From IMG/VR virus record IMGVR_UViG_3300027749_000040, positions 1 to 64,000 of that record: DNA of 64,000 nt; one strand, written 5' to 3'. This DNA is from a virus. Shown here piece by piece: positions 46,901 to 50,958 of the stretch. The notes under the pieces were generated by a model. The model did not search any database and was not told where the DNA came from. It saw only the letters and a list, made by a program, of their open reading frames with translations. A program made the translations under genes and the position numbers. Position 1 is the stretch's first letter. The number at the start of each line of letters is the position of its first letter.

Positions 46901-47593
46901 GGAGATGTGGTAATAATTACTAACATGATACCTACATCTACTCCTGACGAATTAATATATATTAACAATGTCAATAAGTATAATATACCTACCGTGTATC
47001 GTGCAACATCATTGAGTACAACTTGGTTAACACAATCGTTATCATATACCGATAGTACAATTTATGTTGAAGATGTGACAAAAATCACAACCAATGTAGT
47101 GCAAAATGAAACTGCACCGGCGGCAGTTGATGGAGTTTATATTATTGGATTGGATGTTGATAAAAGAATTATTAGTCAAGTTATTGTTGTAAATAATTCA
47201 ACATCTACCACATTACCTAGCTCTGCTTATAGTGTTCAGATAGTAGATATTGCGCCCGTACTTGAAATCACATCCGGCGTATCAGTGGGGCAAAGTTTGA
47301 CAATTACTATAATTTTAGGTAATCTAATTTATGTTGCAGGTGAGCAAATCAAGTTCACAACTGTAGATTTTGACACTAATACATTGACAGGATTACAACG
47401 TGGTACTAATGGTACGGGAGAAAGATACTATATTCCAGCATATGAAAAAGTATATGGAATACTATCTACTAATCAACTATCAGAAGTTGACTATAAGTTG
47501 ACATGGAATTCATATAATTATAATCCTATTATAGGTGATCCTCTACAGATTAGCGACACAGCGGCTGCAAATTTCTTAAATGCGGAGTTCTAA
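28934..47593 (+). CDS. Giant baseplate/tail structural protein (6219 aa) with twelve copies of a ~60-residue repeat
   Basis: A single uninterrupted frame. The N-terminus (RIRTLNFLPEVFRTPTNAQF, VDQPNTMRIQGYIGSKFGYG, QFYSWDPFVDLDKVINFNQY followed by YWLPLGP) looks like a wedge protein of aquatic T4-like phages and occupies the gp7 position after gp6. Residues about 2310-2955 hold FG-GAP-like propeller blades (FSYALATNYYGNTLVVGAPG). About 4715-5010 is a propeller with Asp-box motifs (STNDGTTW, TSSDGVTW, TSSNGSTW). Between about 2530 and 5940 a repeat of the form GFYxGMPIxFTGxVFGG...YYVKxI...FTIS occurs twelve times. The protein is probably a baseplate-to-fibre scaffold or receptor-binding array. 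There is no signal peptide or membrane segment. Real coding is certain; the role is inferred from position. Confidence 0.8.
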   Translation: MAARIRTLNFLPEVFRTPTNAQFLGATLDQLVDQPNTMRIQGYIGSKFGYGINAKDKYVIEPTKVRTDYQLDPGVVFTKTNTSTATDFITYPGIIDALKLNGAVTDNNDRLFNSQFYSWDPFVDLDKVINFNQYYWLPLGPPSVTVATDIVYNAQDYNVQDDPNAYIISSDINPDGSANPTLTLIRGGTYTFTVNQNSPFWIQGQPGVTGYDPNQPNLLTRDVLGVTNNGAETGIVEFIVPYKNAQDEYNFPGNNLVDVVSSAPFDDIEGRLLSDVVDIDGVTALEGLTVMFYNTGVPDEQGFIGQYYDTTLYDEETNESAPNEGGAPYVFPGTIINDANYEGGYYTNVSATFYRVTYVGDPTNPVIKLIPASSIPTNEKITANYGTQWKARNFYRNVQGNINIVPYLSSLLDTLYYQDGTVSNKVGVIRLINSNITNQINVLEILGQPNYTAPNGIVFTNGLKVTFNGDIYPTSYKTGEYYVQGVGTAIELINTIDLIVPESFTEGTYNPWDTLPYDIGNYDVTLYIPVKQDYITIARNSIDRNPWSRSNRWFHIDVINATATYNNNPSIATTYATQDNKAKRPIIEFYPNLKLFDNCIVGKQPIDFFDVRTTDAFTQVAGQYNYYPDVEVYTTANATIATASSATSTTISILASNVSKGAFQVGQFITDSAGKLPRNSQITSINGTTTLTLTVGWSNPTSFIGVSNVSLVANDISNDNYALYDGARIVFSIDNDANVRNKIYVARFSSIHGTTPVITLTEADDGLVLQNEGTVVYKGYYNQGKDFYYYFNNDPTVLENEWQEGQQKTTVNQAPLFDVFDDAGVSFGDKEIYIGSSFKGNKLFSYGIGSGINDIVLGFPLRYSSVNNVGDISFDVPLNSKTFNYVRGTTPITRKVNTGYVHNYSDLNTRTRALGWQTAVAESRQYQIFSFNYVGNSGVTTYICDIGAATNTVWPNIQVYVNNVLQDTNTYTYTINPTTTVVNFTVPNTLVDTVVEITLLSDQVSKTAYYQIPNNLQNNPFNTDITTANVGDIRGQYQSIFYNNPNTTGTVFGANNYRDLGNLVPWGNKIIQNSASLVLPGTFLRKPGVNLYDSLQYNSNQYISFKTLLIDTVNKTEYNVYQSSAVMLDDALDQITISKVDSAPFFWSDMLPSKSPYASNSYTFANSLDVSRYPLTRIYNFDTANYYGVLVYLTRTVQGYTSITQLVIGIDYTISATSPALTVETDLLPGDIITVNEYYQTYGSYVPNTPTKLGLYPSFIPEVILDENYTNPTYFIRGHDGSYTKLYGDYIDGHLVDFRDKVLLEFETRIYNNLKLSNIIPIRDYDVVPGFFRTTDYSYDEFLSIYSQFFLNWVGQNRVEYKQQIGYTPTNQFSYNYSQSGNKINNAQIQQGYWRGIYQYYYDTSQPDVAPWEMIGFTSQPAWWTTRYGPAPYTSDNLVLWGDLAAGLNWNNGDPVIVTQCIRPQLLQVLPVDSNGNLVSPFDAIVGNYDGRSFRNDWKVGDVASTEFSYRRSSSWPFDLMKILALTKPAEFYNLGVDVDNYKYNSEFNQFLVNDRSHLVIADVQIYGDGIAKTSYINWIVDYEKQVGIDSTQTTIDLLANLDVRLIYRVAGFTDKTLVNFYVEKGSPNSNNASLLIPSESLNVLLYDNIPFNKIIYSGVIIQNSGTGWKVYGNSQTKAYFTVSKPKINGNYNLVTVEGESVQVAKDYFENTEILIPYGTEFVSKQDLAQFIGSYSNYLTTQGVLFKEIESGIDVNWNQMIAEYLYWTQSGWGKGSLLNLNPAANLITIQKDSCVVQPLTLQRQNFILNQNLYPIQSVDLAVVRDDTLFTATPLNQGDTVAYGQFNISNFEHGVVFNNVTLFNDVIYNLITGLRQNRIITRGTKTADWNGTIDAQGFILNQDNIQEWNNITKYTKGVIVKYKNKYWVSLRVLEPSMTFDGRYWKETDYNEIQKGLLPNPSTRSYESVLYYNTNTPNLSKDADLLSWSLVGYRPRDYMALADLTDITQINVYKNLIKEKGTKIAAENFKGINLPQGGIDYDIYDNWAIKTGEFGGVLDNNFIDFKLNQNELTGNPSIVGLTTGTYTDGVQQEVPLYSVFNYGRPITNPNVLPTIPANTPNRLYPDAGYVNFNDITTYGYYYNDLNLAQTPLSKLYVGEYVWVADYNGTWQVYTPISNGNLIQVLNNLNGTVTLQFAEPHGLTKYQTIAIINFDDAVNGYRIVQAVVDNYRVTIALSLVSTIARLTNTNSIVMRFQSQRVSQPSDIVNLPLLNTEFVKNKVWVDTNTDGDWAVYRKSINYQLDLELLKTGSETFGSAVATTSDLGYLIGDADLGVAYRYTYNPVFERYDLAQTLTGSASFGSSIGYTGSTFAISQPTGTLLADRKIKIYTLISTLQVNELQFLQTIQAPTGITNWGTKTEFSGDGNWLFISAYEQNAFYVYRKSQVTGLYEYNTIITLGSLVTGDNFSYALATNYYGNTLVVGAPGVDTGVTNNTGTSYIFERVMQNFEVRFTSQPFVPQTFNLVAGPLTRTAIGSSINSSNAITLSSVAGLSDGVNGTPIVFTGNVFGGISLNQVYYVKLISGSTITLSLTRNGTTLVLANTPSGTMTMVAQTSPIYVSVNGTLIDDNNYAVIGSLLNVYQSLNAGDILTVSGSTFVLIQQFTATDTITIGEQYGYSADLDTYGNELLIGAPFQINSQNKEGTIYRYTDGGGSYGIITGTIDCQVTTPTTILLNGYAVAIPVGNASVVAAAIAGSNITNVTATSIDNKLVISLINIELATINDKLDIITLTGNAMYQLGISKYTFTQTITDPHTAGRTQFGTVIKFNDNGSFVASAPASARYEATTFDSTDDDNYNNDTLFDNNTTQFVDIARNAGAVYMFDYAENYNENLTNVGQFIYAQSVNALNIDYGAQPYYGTALDFNDNTVVVGTPGFRPGYNNGQVIIYTNSSGLADWSVYRQPEIAVDVNGIQNAQLYSASTNNTLINLDYFDPLQGKILGVVSENLDIISNADPASYNSPNTTISGSSVWGTKQLGKLWFNTSSTKFVNYHQYNDVVYNSKWWGRVFPGSQVTIYSWITSDVVPAEYTATGTPLNLTDYAIEYVLNSTGAITPVYFYWVRNTNIIFNQIGKTLSDTICEAYISAPQASGIAYFAPIQSNVMGLYNTSEYVNSTDTVMHIGFATGTNDDDSHSIYSLIRSNYVDDFLPGLPALTSLPPLSLYDRMLDSMSGVDESGAIVPDPYLPKPVQSGILVRPRQGFFYSRFGALKNYLTLANQELAQIPFTETQSSKFLYTVGPINPSTGLPFYETTDYWEYINWWQPGYNDNTKSAMLVESYFQLATINAQNGLIVTVNKNGAGFQETYRYDSTVSTWVRIGLQNGTIQFKSSLWDYETARLGFGDNFFDTTPFDTYPSQETRSITRFLNEELPSEIFAFRNQGLILLFNYIMSETIESQNYLPWLNKTSFIDVAHTIRELLPLEVFQSDNQDFLSGYINEIKPYHVVVKDFLFKYTGTNLWAGNITDFDLPAQYNTNLQKYITPELVYANPSGDSQYLPTDAIWQDPAYTNWFNNYGVSITGVNAYPITTLASYLTLNSNSMVVDNIYGFPINGTIKIYDPTDPETDLSKKTFEIIAYSSVDRAYSTLSGLTRGVNDTPVSNHLPGQQLYIDLPAILVLDGGRGYANPPKVTAYIDTSIYPAPRTEAILQPVMNLDQLLRIDVINPGDGYVVLPQIIIEPSSVITFASSEVDLLTNTIAIQNQLIQTGDLVRYYTGTDTTAIGGVKNDQYYYVNVLESVPAYVLALYTTYADALQDRDRVVFLSTGTGENNNLAVSARASCVTSSRPIRENIMTLRYDRTTYNSQVTEWTKNNFYGSFYAGSFKNTEQIASSALSLESSQPAIDTILASAQGAIFEIQNIRNDEVVKWSSRTRTVTNTTTSTNLITITPSIGGTPDEGFVGPTTGFYVGMPIKFAGAVFGGLADNTVYYIKEIVSLTQFSISTTVGGLVVPLSTAVTTAGLDAIIGEVTNTAVISIQYPGILTSTATSQTTNFVTIPLNPSGICGTTGFYTGIPIFFTGNVFGGVIENENYYVMTVIDDQTFTMSTTNNPTIVTVEATENAGDYVVLNEIGDLNINTPIIITGTTFGGIIAGQLYYIASIDYSTNKVTLSNTINGGTVALTSAIGTATLTSQANAVQLTTATGSMTCNIGLPISPGQITGQEFTFYNTSGEFTNGGSGYSGTNSNLITRSTVATVTGSNYMYLNLLGGGLTNMYVNMPFRLSTSVGGLSAATTYYVKSMGTVVVDVTSSNAGTEEYTCASTTGFYAGMPISFTGGVFGGVVELVTYYVRTVTGLTTFTISETPSGSTFNLTGDNGLMTLTADNPFITVSLTAGGTTISLTDNFSPASTLTQYPTSAPTFFVSYMLGGYSVVINTAGTGFAYNNNITLQGGQDDLPGVNGINDIVINVSGISATGAITSTIISGTPPGLTEQYYLKVISATELEVYANPLMTVPVNGDTLGLTYTGVTSTNVTAVTAANDRLTVTNSDDFELNDPVVFTGSVYSELTLGQTYYIKTKPSTTTVTISTTIGGGTFNFTGTIADLEFTMAKSGDYVYLPEPFYFTQSIVRYNNRLYQCIVSNNDADFILGKWELLDSGDRKLNELDRIVGYYNPTANMPGRDLTQLVTGITYPGSVYMDNAFPPAEEFLLDTELQDQPFYPATINNMSVVWDGIRYVTISTSPTYSALLTSTTGDNWALSKLSNNPVGLSDIYYDGNRYVITTTNSATPIYTSTDGLVYTTGQTLSVPSNTLNRVYNSNDVWIAVGENVIKSLDTISWVNSFALSSPGSFSDVTYTTAGYTGWLVIGNQTINGVDQTLIIRSTNDGTTWNIVNDGITTVITSAYVNAITSSNSLVVIVSDAGQIFTSTDGAQTNVEQTSGTSENLVDVTYGNGKFIAVGDNGTIVTSSDGVTWTIETSTTTNNLNSVAYNDTDSKFIIVGDNNTILTSSNGSTWTTSALFIQEEPVYTVQGDSFAEGYGPEELVPGVVTDNLTMITTTRPGTNWAVGEYGHTGFNVVSIEITPSYPQYEYSFLNVVQNPVFIVIYDINPVIGTSTRIYETYDYTVDWVLKTITLNTTLAPNHTLGIELCEVGNGDQLQRSNSQAVPFIDNPDTGFVEMPLNCNYSASKFNGNGVIRPGTEPVQVECTKTEALIDSITCSSVSNFALNQSVQFQGNVFGGIELDQTYYIKTISYITNKITVSLPPLVNGIAGPTYQLSNDTGSMQIISQPGTGLVWTDPLVVHNGTKLILGETSVVTQTKSSTNSIVVNTSLTVDINDPIVFSDYIFGGLAPHTTYYISSIVDLNEFTVSTSLGGSIVPLTDASGLASFVTNDFAISIASVGPTAKLVFANNYTNTEDFVTFAVFGETDPIQYSYSIPITQIYMSTGGETQLLLTNYIGGTNPENAVVEVNGLRLTNTSEYTIDLVTQTLYLTFSLIAGDILAVTTYNSTNRQYLHTTLGGTYSGSASITLNIGSTTHFPGYDGSPYGGGLQTAAGSFSIGQGYTITTINDGVGGPNTNFTSIGALNNNIGTFFIASGIGAGSGSALESTGEEFSPGPDYLTLSSGSTVGLELNTAIIFASPIGGIVAGTIYYIAEILTPGTTNFTVSLTPGGPSIPLITDTGSMLGFINPPRVSNITAINNNISAPLARTNVTQTTAPNTITASSTAGFVIGQPILFKGLTTTGFGGLSADGTVYWINYIDANGIDFKVSETQSGSAYIVTNASGSMYAYVGGNEAVTLTTGVAHNLVENDIVRIDGVVGSVQLNNNSYYAKIITDTQIALYLSPYQPQSYATNDPVTTVSSYVSGGYVWLDKQFTLIDTTATASSAIDNTITVNSVSQIVIDTPVYFSGTVFGGIVEGTKYYVKSIDVLNSKITLSSTYQGSEIAITAYAGTDTMGVTMWEQTNVDRIWVTVNGYRVPSSSLVINPNNNLGILTTIVPGDVVIITNMIPTSTPDELIYINNVNKYNIPTVYRATSLSTTWLTQSLSYTDSTIYVEDVTKITTNVVQNETAPAAVDGVYIIGLDVDKRIISQVIVVNNSTSTTLPSSAYSVQIVDIAPVLEITSGVSVGQSLTITIILGNLIYVAGEQIKFTTVDFDTNTLTGLQRGTNGTGERYYIPAYEKVYGILSTNQLSEVDYKLTWNSYNYNPIIGDPLQISDTAAANFLNAEF
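36530..46770 (+). repeat. Diverged ~60-residue coding repeat, 12 copies
   Basis: The FGG or GG core of each copy lies near bases 36630, 40850, 41155, 41350, 41765, 41920, 42590 (degenerate), 44610, 44940, 45830, 46140 and 46640. Consensus by eye: hydrophobic-P-I-x-F-x-G-x-V-F-G-G-I ... T/YYY-V/I-K-x-I ... F-T-I/V-S ... G. Copies differ strongly in DNA, so the expansion is old. Confidence 0.8.
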
Positions 47594-47598
47594 GTAAT

Positions 47599-47606
47599 GA
47601 TAAATA
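47599..47606 (+). promoter_or_regulatory. late-promoter-like motif GATAAATA
   Basis: TGATAAATAAT just after the stop of the giant gene and 6 bases before ATG 47612. It would serve the small gene and the next structural genes. If used, translation from the alternative ATG at 47597 would be impossible. Confidence 0.45.
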
Positions 47607-47611
47607 ATACT

Positions 47612-47764
47612 ATGAATAATCAGGAAAATAATAAAAAACCACAATTAACAGAAGAATATGGCTCAACGCCGGACGAGTCTGGTGGTTTCTATTTTTCATC
47701 TTTTTTGAAAATAACTGATCCAAATACCAAAGAAATTTTAGTCGAAACACGGGGCGATAACTAA
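47612..47764 (+). CDS. Small 50-residue structural-type protein
   Basis: MNNQENNKKPQLTEEYGSTP continues to GGFYFSSFLKITDPNTKEIL and VETRGDN, then TAA. The stop overlaps the next ATG (TAATG), so it is translationally coupled to 47764. SSFLKITDPNTKEILVE is similar to EGFLKVYDPNNGEVFVD at the start of the next protein, so the two are probably related by duplication. An in-frame ATG at 47597 would add five residues. Too short for many gene finders, but coding is supported by the similarity, frame continuity and exact coupling. Function unknown; probably a small virion or baseplate component. Confidence 0.7.
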   Translation: MNNQENNKKPQLTEEYGSTPDESGGFYFSSFLKITDPNTKEILVETRGDN

Positions 47765-48384
47765 TGTCAGGAATACAATTAACATACAAAATTGAAGGCT
47801 TTTTGAAAGTCTACGATCCCAATAACGGGGAAGTTTTTGTAGACAAGCATAATGCAATCAATTATGAGAACATGTCAGAGGCAATTGCTGACACATTAAG
47901 CAGCCGAGGGTACGGAGAAATCTATCAAATGGCTTTTGGTAACGGGGGCGCAAGCGTAGATGAAACCGGGGTTATTACATATCTACCTCCAAACACAACT
48001 GGTCAAAATGCGGCATTATATAATCAAACTTACGCTAAAATTGTTGACGATACAAGTGTTTTTAATTTAGACCCTACACGGAACAAAATGACAGTTTCAC
48101 ACACTACAGGTCGTGTTTATACTGACATTTTGGTCCAATGTCTATTAGACTACGGAGAGCCCTCAGGCCAAAATGCGTTTGATAACAGCACACAAACTGA
48201 TTCTAGCTACATTTTTGATGAGCTAGGATTATTAGCAAATTACGGAACAGACGAAATGGGTAATGTCATTACTAGACTATTGACACATGTAATTTTCCAT
48301 CCTGTCCAAAAATCTTTAAATAGACAAATACAAATTGATTATACTGTCAGAATTCAAGCTCTGACGAACTTAGTTACAATTTAA
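47764..48384 (+). CDS. Putative baseplate/tail-fibre connector protein
   Basis: The 206-residue protein has YKIEGFLKVYDPNNGEVFVD followed by KHNAINYENMSEAIADTLSS near the N-terminus, AFGNGGASVDETGVITYLPP in the middle and LLTHVIFHPVQKSLNRQIQI near the C-terminus. The pattern of a DPxxGEVxVDxxNAIxxENMSxAIA motif followed by FGNGG is one I associate with small virion proteins of aquatic T4-like phages, but I cannot name it. It sits between the giant wedge protein and the tail-fibre gene, so a wedge outer component or fibre attachment role (gp8-gp10 region of T4) is likely. No membrane segment or catalytic motif. Confidence 0.65.
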   Translation: MSGIQLTYKIEGFLKVYDPNNGEVFVDKHNAINYENMSEAIADTLSSRGYGEIYQMAFGNGGASVDETGVITYLPPNTTGQNAALYNQTYAKIVDDTSVFNLDPTRNKMTVSHTTGRVYTDILVQCLLDYGEPSGQNAFDNSTQTDSSYIFDELGLLANYGTDEMGNVITRLLTHVIFHPVQKSLNRQIQIDYTVRIQALTNLVTI

Positions 48385-48392
48385 GATAAATA
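48385..48392 (+). promoter_or_regulatory. late-promoter-like motif GATAAATA before the tail-fibre gene
   Basis: AGATAAATAAAC starts directly after the stop codon at 48382-48384, 24 bases before ATG 48416, with CCGGAG as ribosome site. Confidence 0.55.
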
Positions 48393-48415
48393 AACAAGAC
48401 CCGGAGTGATTTGAA

Positions 48416-49639
48416 ATGGCATATACAATTGTTAAAAGTGATGGTACAGTACTAACAACCATCGCTGATGGAACTATTAATACTACTAGTACAAGTTTGG
48501 GCTTGCCTGGTAGAAACTTTGCAGGATATGGACAAACTGTAGACACAAACTTTGTGCACCAGCTTGAAAATTATGCGGCAAACACACCACCTGCTAACCC
48601 ATTACGTGGTCAATTATGGTATGATCTTAATTCTAGTTTATTAAAAGTATGCCCAACAGACGGATTATCAAACGCAAATGCTTGGGTTTCATTAGCAGTT
48701 AGTTCAGGAACATCTACAACAACATTTGGTTCAGTTTCAGTCACTGGTAATTTACAAGCAAACAACATTACTGCTGTAAATGCTATCGTTGGGGACACAA
48801 TTACAGTTCGTTTAGCTACAGTATCAGCAAATGCTACAATTGCTAATGCATCAATCACAACTGGTAATATTGGCACATTAAATACACAAATTATTACGAC
48901 AGGTGGTAATGGTACAGGTGGTACAATAACCGGTACCTGGACTGCAAATGGTTCTGCAAACTCGTTTGTTATTGGTTCAGGTAACATTTATGTTTCTAAC
49001 ATAGGTAATGTTTGGGGTGTTAAAACAGACAAATATATGTATGCTAATGGAGATCCTATCAGTTTTGCAGGTACATATAATAATAGCAATGTTTCTGATT
49101 ATCTAGTAGGAGCAAATTCAGTAGTTCAATTTACTGGAAATATTGCCCCAGGAAGAGTAACAACTCAAGTGATCACTGCCGGTGCAAACACCACAACAGC
49201 TAATATTACAGGTAACTGGTCTCTAACTGCAGGATCAAGACTCAATGCAACATATGCTGACTTGGCAGAACGTTTTGCGGCTGATGAGGTATATGATGCA
49301 GGAACAGTTGTTGAATTAGGCGGTGAGCAAGAAATTACTGCTGTTCAATATGAATTAAGTGAAGATGTGTTTGGGGTAGTGTCTGACACAGCGGCATATC
49401 TAATGAACTCAGACGCCGGCCCAGATGCTACGCATCCTCCAATTGCGGTTGGTGGTCGAGTACAGGTTAAAGTTATAGGTAAAGTACGTAAAGGTCAGCG
49501 TCTTGTTTCTGCAGGAAATGGCATAGCACGTGCGGCAAAAGATGATGAAGCAACAGCCTTCAACACAATTGGAAGAGCATTGGCTCACAAAACTGACGAC
49601 GGTGTCGGTACAGTAGAAGCATTCGTATCAATAAAATAA
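48416..49639 (+). CDS. Tail-fibre-like protein
   Basis: The 407 residues start with an attachment domain (AYTIVKSDGTVLTTIADGTI followed by NTTSTSLGLPGRNFAGYGQT, then NPLRGQLWYDLNSSLLKVC). A Thr/Ala/Asn/Gly-rich beta-structured shaft follows (about 90-285), then the C-terminal module YADLAERFAADEVYDAGTVV, VFGVVSDTAAYLMNS, PPIAVGGRVQVKVIGKVRKG and QRLVSAGNGIARAA. This C-terminal module is common at the ends of phage fibres and baseplate proteins of aquatic T4-like phages and probably trimerises or acts as a chaperone-like cap. The shaft would be a trimeric fibre. It has its own late-type promoter. Confidence 0.75.
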   Translation: MAYTIVKSDGTVLTTIADGTINTTSTSLGLPGRNFAGYGQTVDTNFVHQLENYAANTPPANPLRGQLWYDLNSSLLKVCPTDGLSNANAWVSLAVSSGTSTTTFGSVSVTGNLQANNITAVNAIVGDTITVRLATVSANATIANASITTGNIGTLNTQIITTGGNGTGGTITGTWTANGSANSFVIGSGNIYVSNIGNVWGVKTDKYMYANGDPISFAGTYNNSNVSDYLVGANSVVQFTGNIAPGRVTTQVITAGANTTTANITGNWSLTAGSRLNATYADLAERFAADEVYDAGTVVELGGEQEITAVQYELSEDVFGVVSDTAAYLMNSDAGPDATHPPIAVGGRVQVKVIGKVRKGQRLVSAGNGIARAAKDDEATAFNTIGRALAHKTDDGVGTVEAFVSIK

Positions 49640-49649
49640 GGATAAAAAA

Positions 49650-50603
49650 ATGAGTTACGCACAATATGGATCAATAGCGGCATCAGACTTTAATGGTTTA
49701 GTTGGCGCCAACCCCGGAAGCACAATAAATGTGTTAAACACAACATGGGCCATTGGAGCTGCCGCAGCCGGTTATGGTCAAACGGCTGAAGCCAACGTTG
49801 CATCAGGTGATTTAATTACTGCTTCAAAGTGGGCAAACTTAGTTAATAAAACAGCAAATGCCGCAACACATCAGGGTTCGTCAATCACTGCTGTTACAGC
49901 ACCGGTTGCCGGCGGCACAATTACTTATTTGTCTGCGATACCCACAAACTTAACAACAATCTATACAAATAGAAAAAATGCAGCCACACAGGGATCCACA
50001 ACATCAAATGCAGTAGCAGCCGCATCAACTTGGTCTAGTATTGCAACGTTTACTCACACAGCAACATTTGCTAATGGTGACGCCGCACGTTACTTTTTTA
50101 ATTCAGGCGGTCAATTGGCAATTACAGTAGCTAATGCTAATAATGCAGCCGGCATCAACTTATTATTAAACAACTTATGTTCTAATGTTGGTACTGTAGT
50201 ATTGTCATCACCTACGTCAGGTACAGCAACTATTGCGGGTACATCATACAGCGGTGTAACTAAAATAGGTGGTGGCGGCAACTCACCAACAATTGCAACT
50301 AATACTGGCTACTATGCATTGACAACTGCCAATGCAAACGCTTTTTATCAAACCGCATCAACTGGTCCTTCTGGATATCTGTCAACCAACATTAATATCT
50401 TTATCAAGTCAAACGGTACAGTAGGTAGTAATGGTGATGTGGGTAATGTGATTACCATATATACAGTTTGGGATGAAATTCCAAATGGTTTAACAGTTGG
50501 TACAGGATCAACAACTACACTAACTGTACGTCCACCAGAAGTTACTAATCTTGCTAATACTTGGGGCACGATCACATTGGCTGGCTCAGTAGTAGTATCT
50601 TAA
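49650..50603 (+). CDS. Structural protein, tail-fibre region
   Basis: The 317-residue protein has no catalytic motif. The start SYAQYGSIAASDFNGLVGAN and the segment WAIGAAAAGYGQTAEANVAS, LITASKWANLVNKTANAATH are followed by a Thr/Ala/Asn-rich beta-type body. The body includes FTHTATFANGDAARYFFNSG followed by GQLAITVANA, and a C-terminal ITIYTVWDEIPNGLTVGTGS. I recognise this as a recurring virion-type protein of aquatic myoviruses, without an assigned role. It follows the tail-fibre gene by 10 bases with AAGGATAAAAAA before its ATG, so it is cotranscribed. A fibre, fibril or decoration component is the likely class. Confidence 0.6.
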   Translation: MSYAQYGSIAASDFNGLVGANPGSTINVLNTTWAIGAAAAGYGQTAEANVASGDLITASKWANLVNKTANAATHQGSSITAVTAPVAGGTITYLSAIPTNLTTIYTNRKNAATQGSTTSNAVAAASTWSSIATFTHTATFANGDAARYFFNSGGQLAITVANANNAAGINLLLNNLCSNVGTVVLSSPTSGTATIAGTSYSGVTKIGGGGNSPTIATNTGYYALTTANANAFYQTASTGPSGYLSTNINIFIKSNGTVGSNGDVGNVITIYTVWDEIPNGLTVGTGSTTTLTVRPPEVTNLANTWGTITLAGSVVVS

Positions 50604-50626
50604 TTTTTCAATACATTGGTATCTAT

Positions 50627-50634
50627 CTAAATAC
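50627..50634 (+). promoter_or_regulatory. late-promoter-like motif CTAAATAC at the head of the accessory cassette
   Basis: TCTAAATACTC on the plus strand, 16 bases before ATG 50650, with TTAGGAG as ribosome site. It is the last promoter-like motif I can see before the window end. Confidence 0.55.
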
Positions 50635-50649
50635 TCTTAGGAGTTACAG

Positions 50650-50958
50650 ATGGATACCAAAACCTTAATCAGCGAGGCGAGAGCCAGATTTAATCATAAC
50701 GCTGCCAAAGCTCAATTAAAAGACAAATATGATGGCAAATTTATTGTTGCCGAACAAGGGGGACTTTGGAAAGCAACCCCTGAATTCATTGCATTTTTAA
50801 GTGCATTATCAGATGATAACTTTGTTATATTAATTGATACCTTTGACAACCCAGTAGAAGTTAAGCGTGAACAACTACTAACAATACTAAAAGCTACTTA
50901 TAGTAAAGTCATGCTTGATTGGCACAAAGAATGGAAAGAACTAGAGTCAAAACGATGA
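50650..50958 (+). CDS. Small conserved phage protein of unknown function
   Basis: 102 residues: MDTKTLISEARARFNHNAAK, GKFIVAEQGGLWKATPEFIA, NFVILIDTFDNPVEVKREQL and a C-terminal helix SKVMLDWHKEWKELESKR. I associate this pattern with a small protein found beside tail-fibre genes in T4-like phages of aquatic bacteria; no function is known to me. It may be an assembly factor for the fibres. It is acidic/basic mixed, soluble and without cysteine. It ends in an ATGA overlap with the next gene. Confidence 0.65.
   Translation: MDTKTLISEARARFNHNAAKAQLKDKYDGKFIVAEQGGLWKATPEFIAFLSALSDDNFVILIDTFDNPVEVKREQLLTILKATYSKVMLDWHKEWKELESKR

Noticed and set aside
50919-50954. Upstream start for the first DXD protein
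   Set aside because: It lies inside the preceding gene and adds residues without similarity; ATG 50955 gives a standard ATGA coupling.
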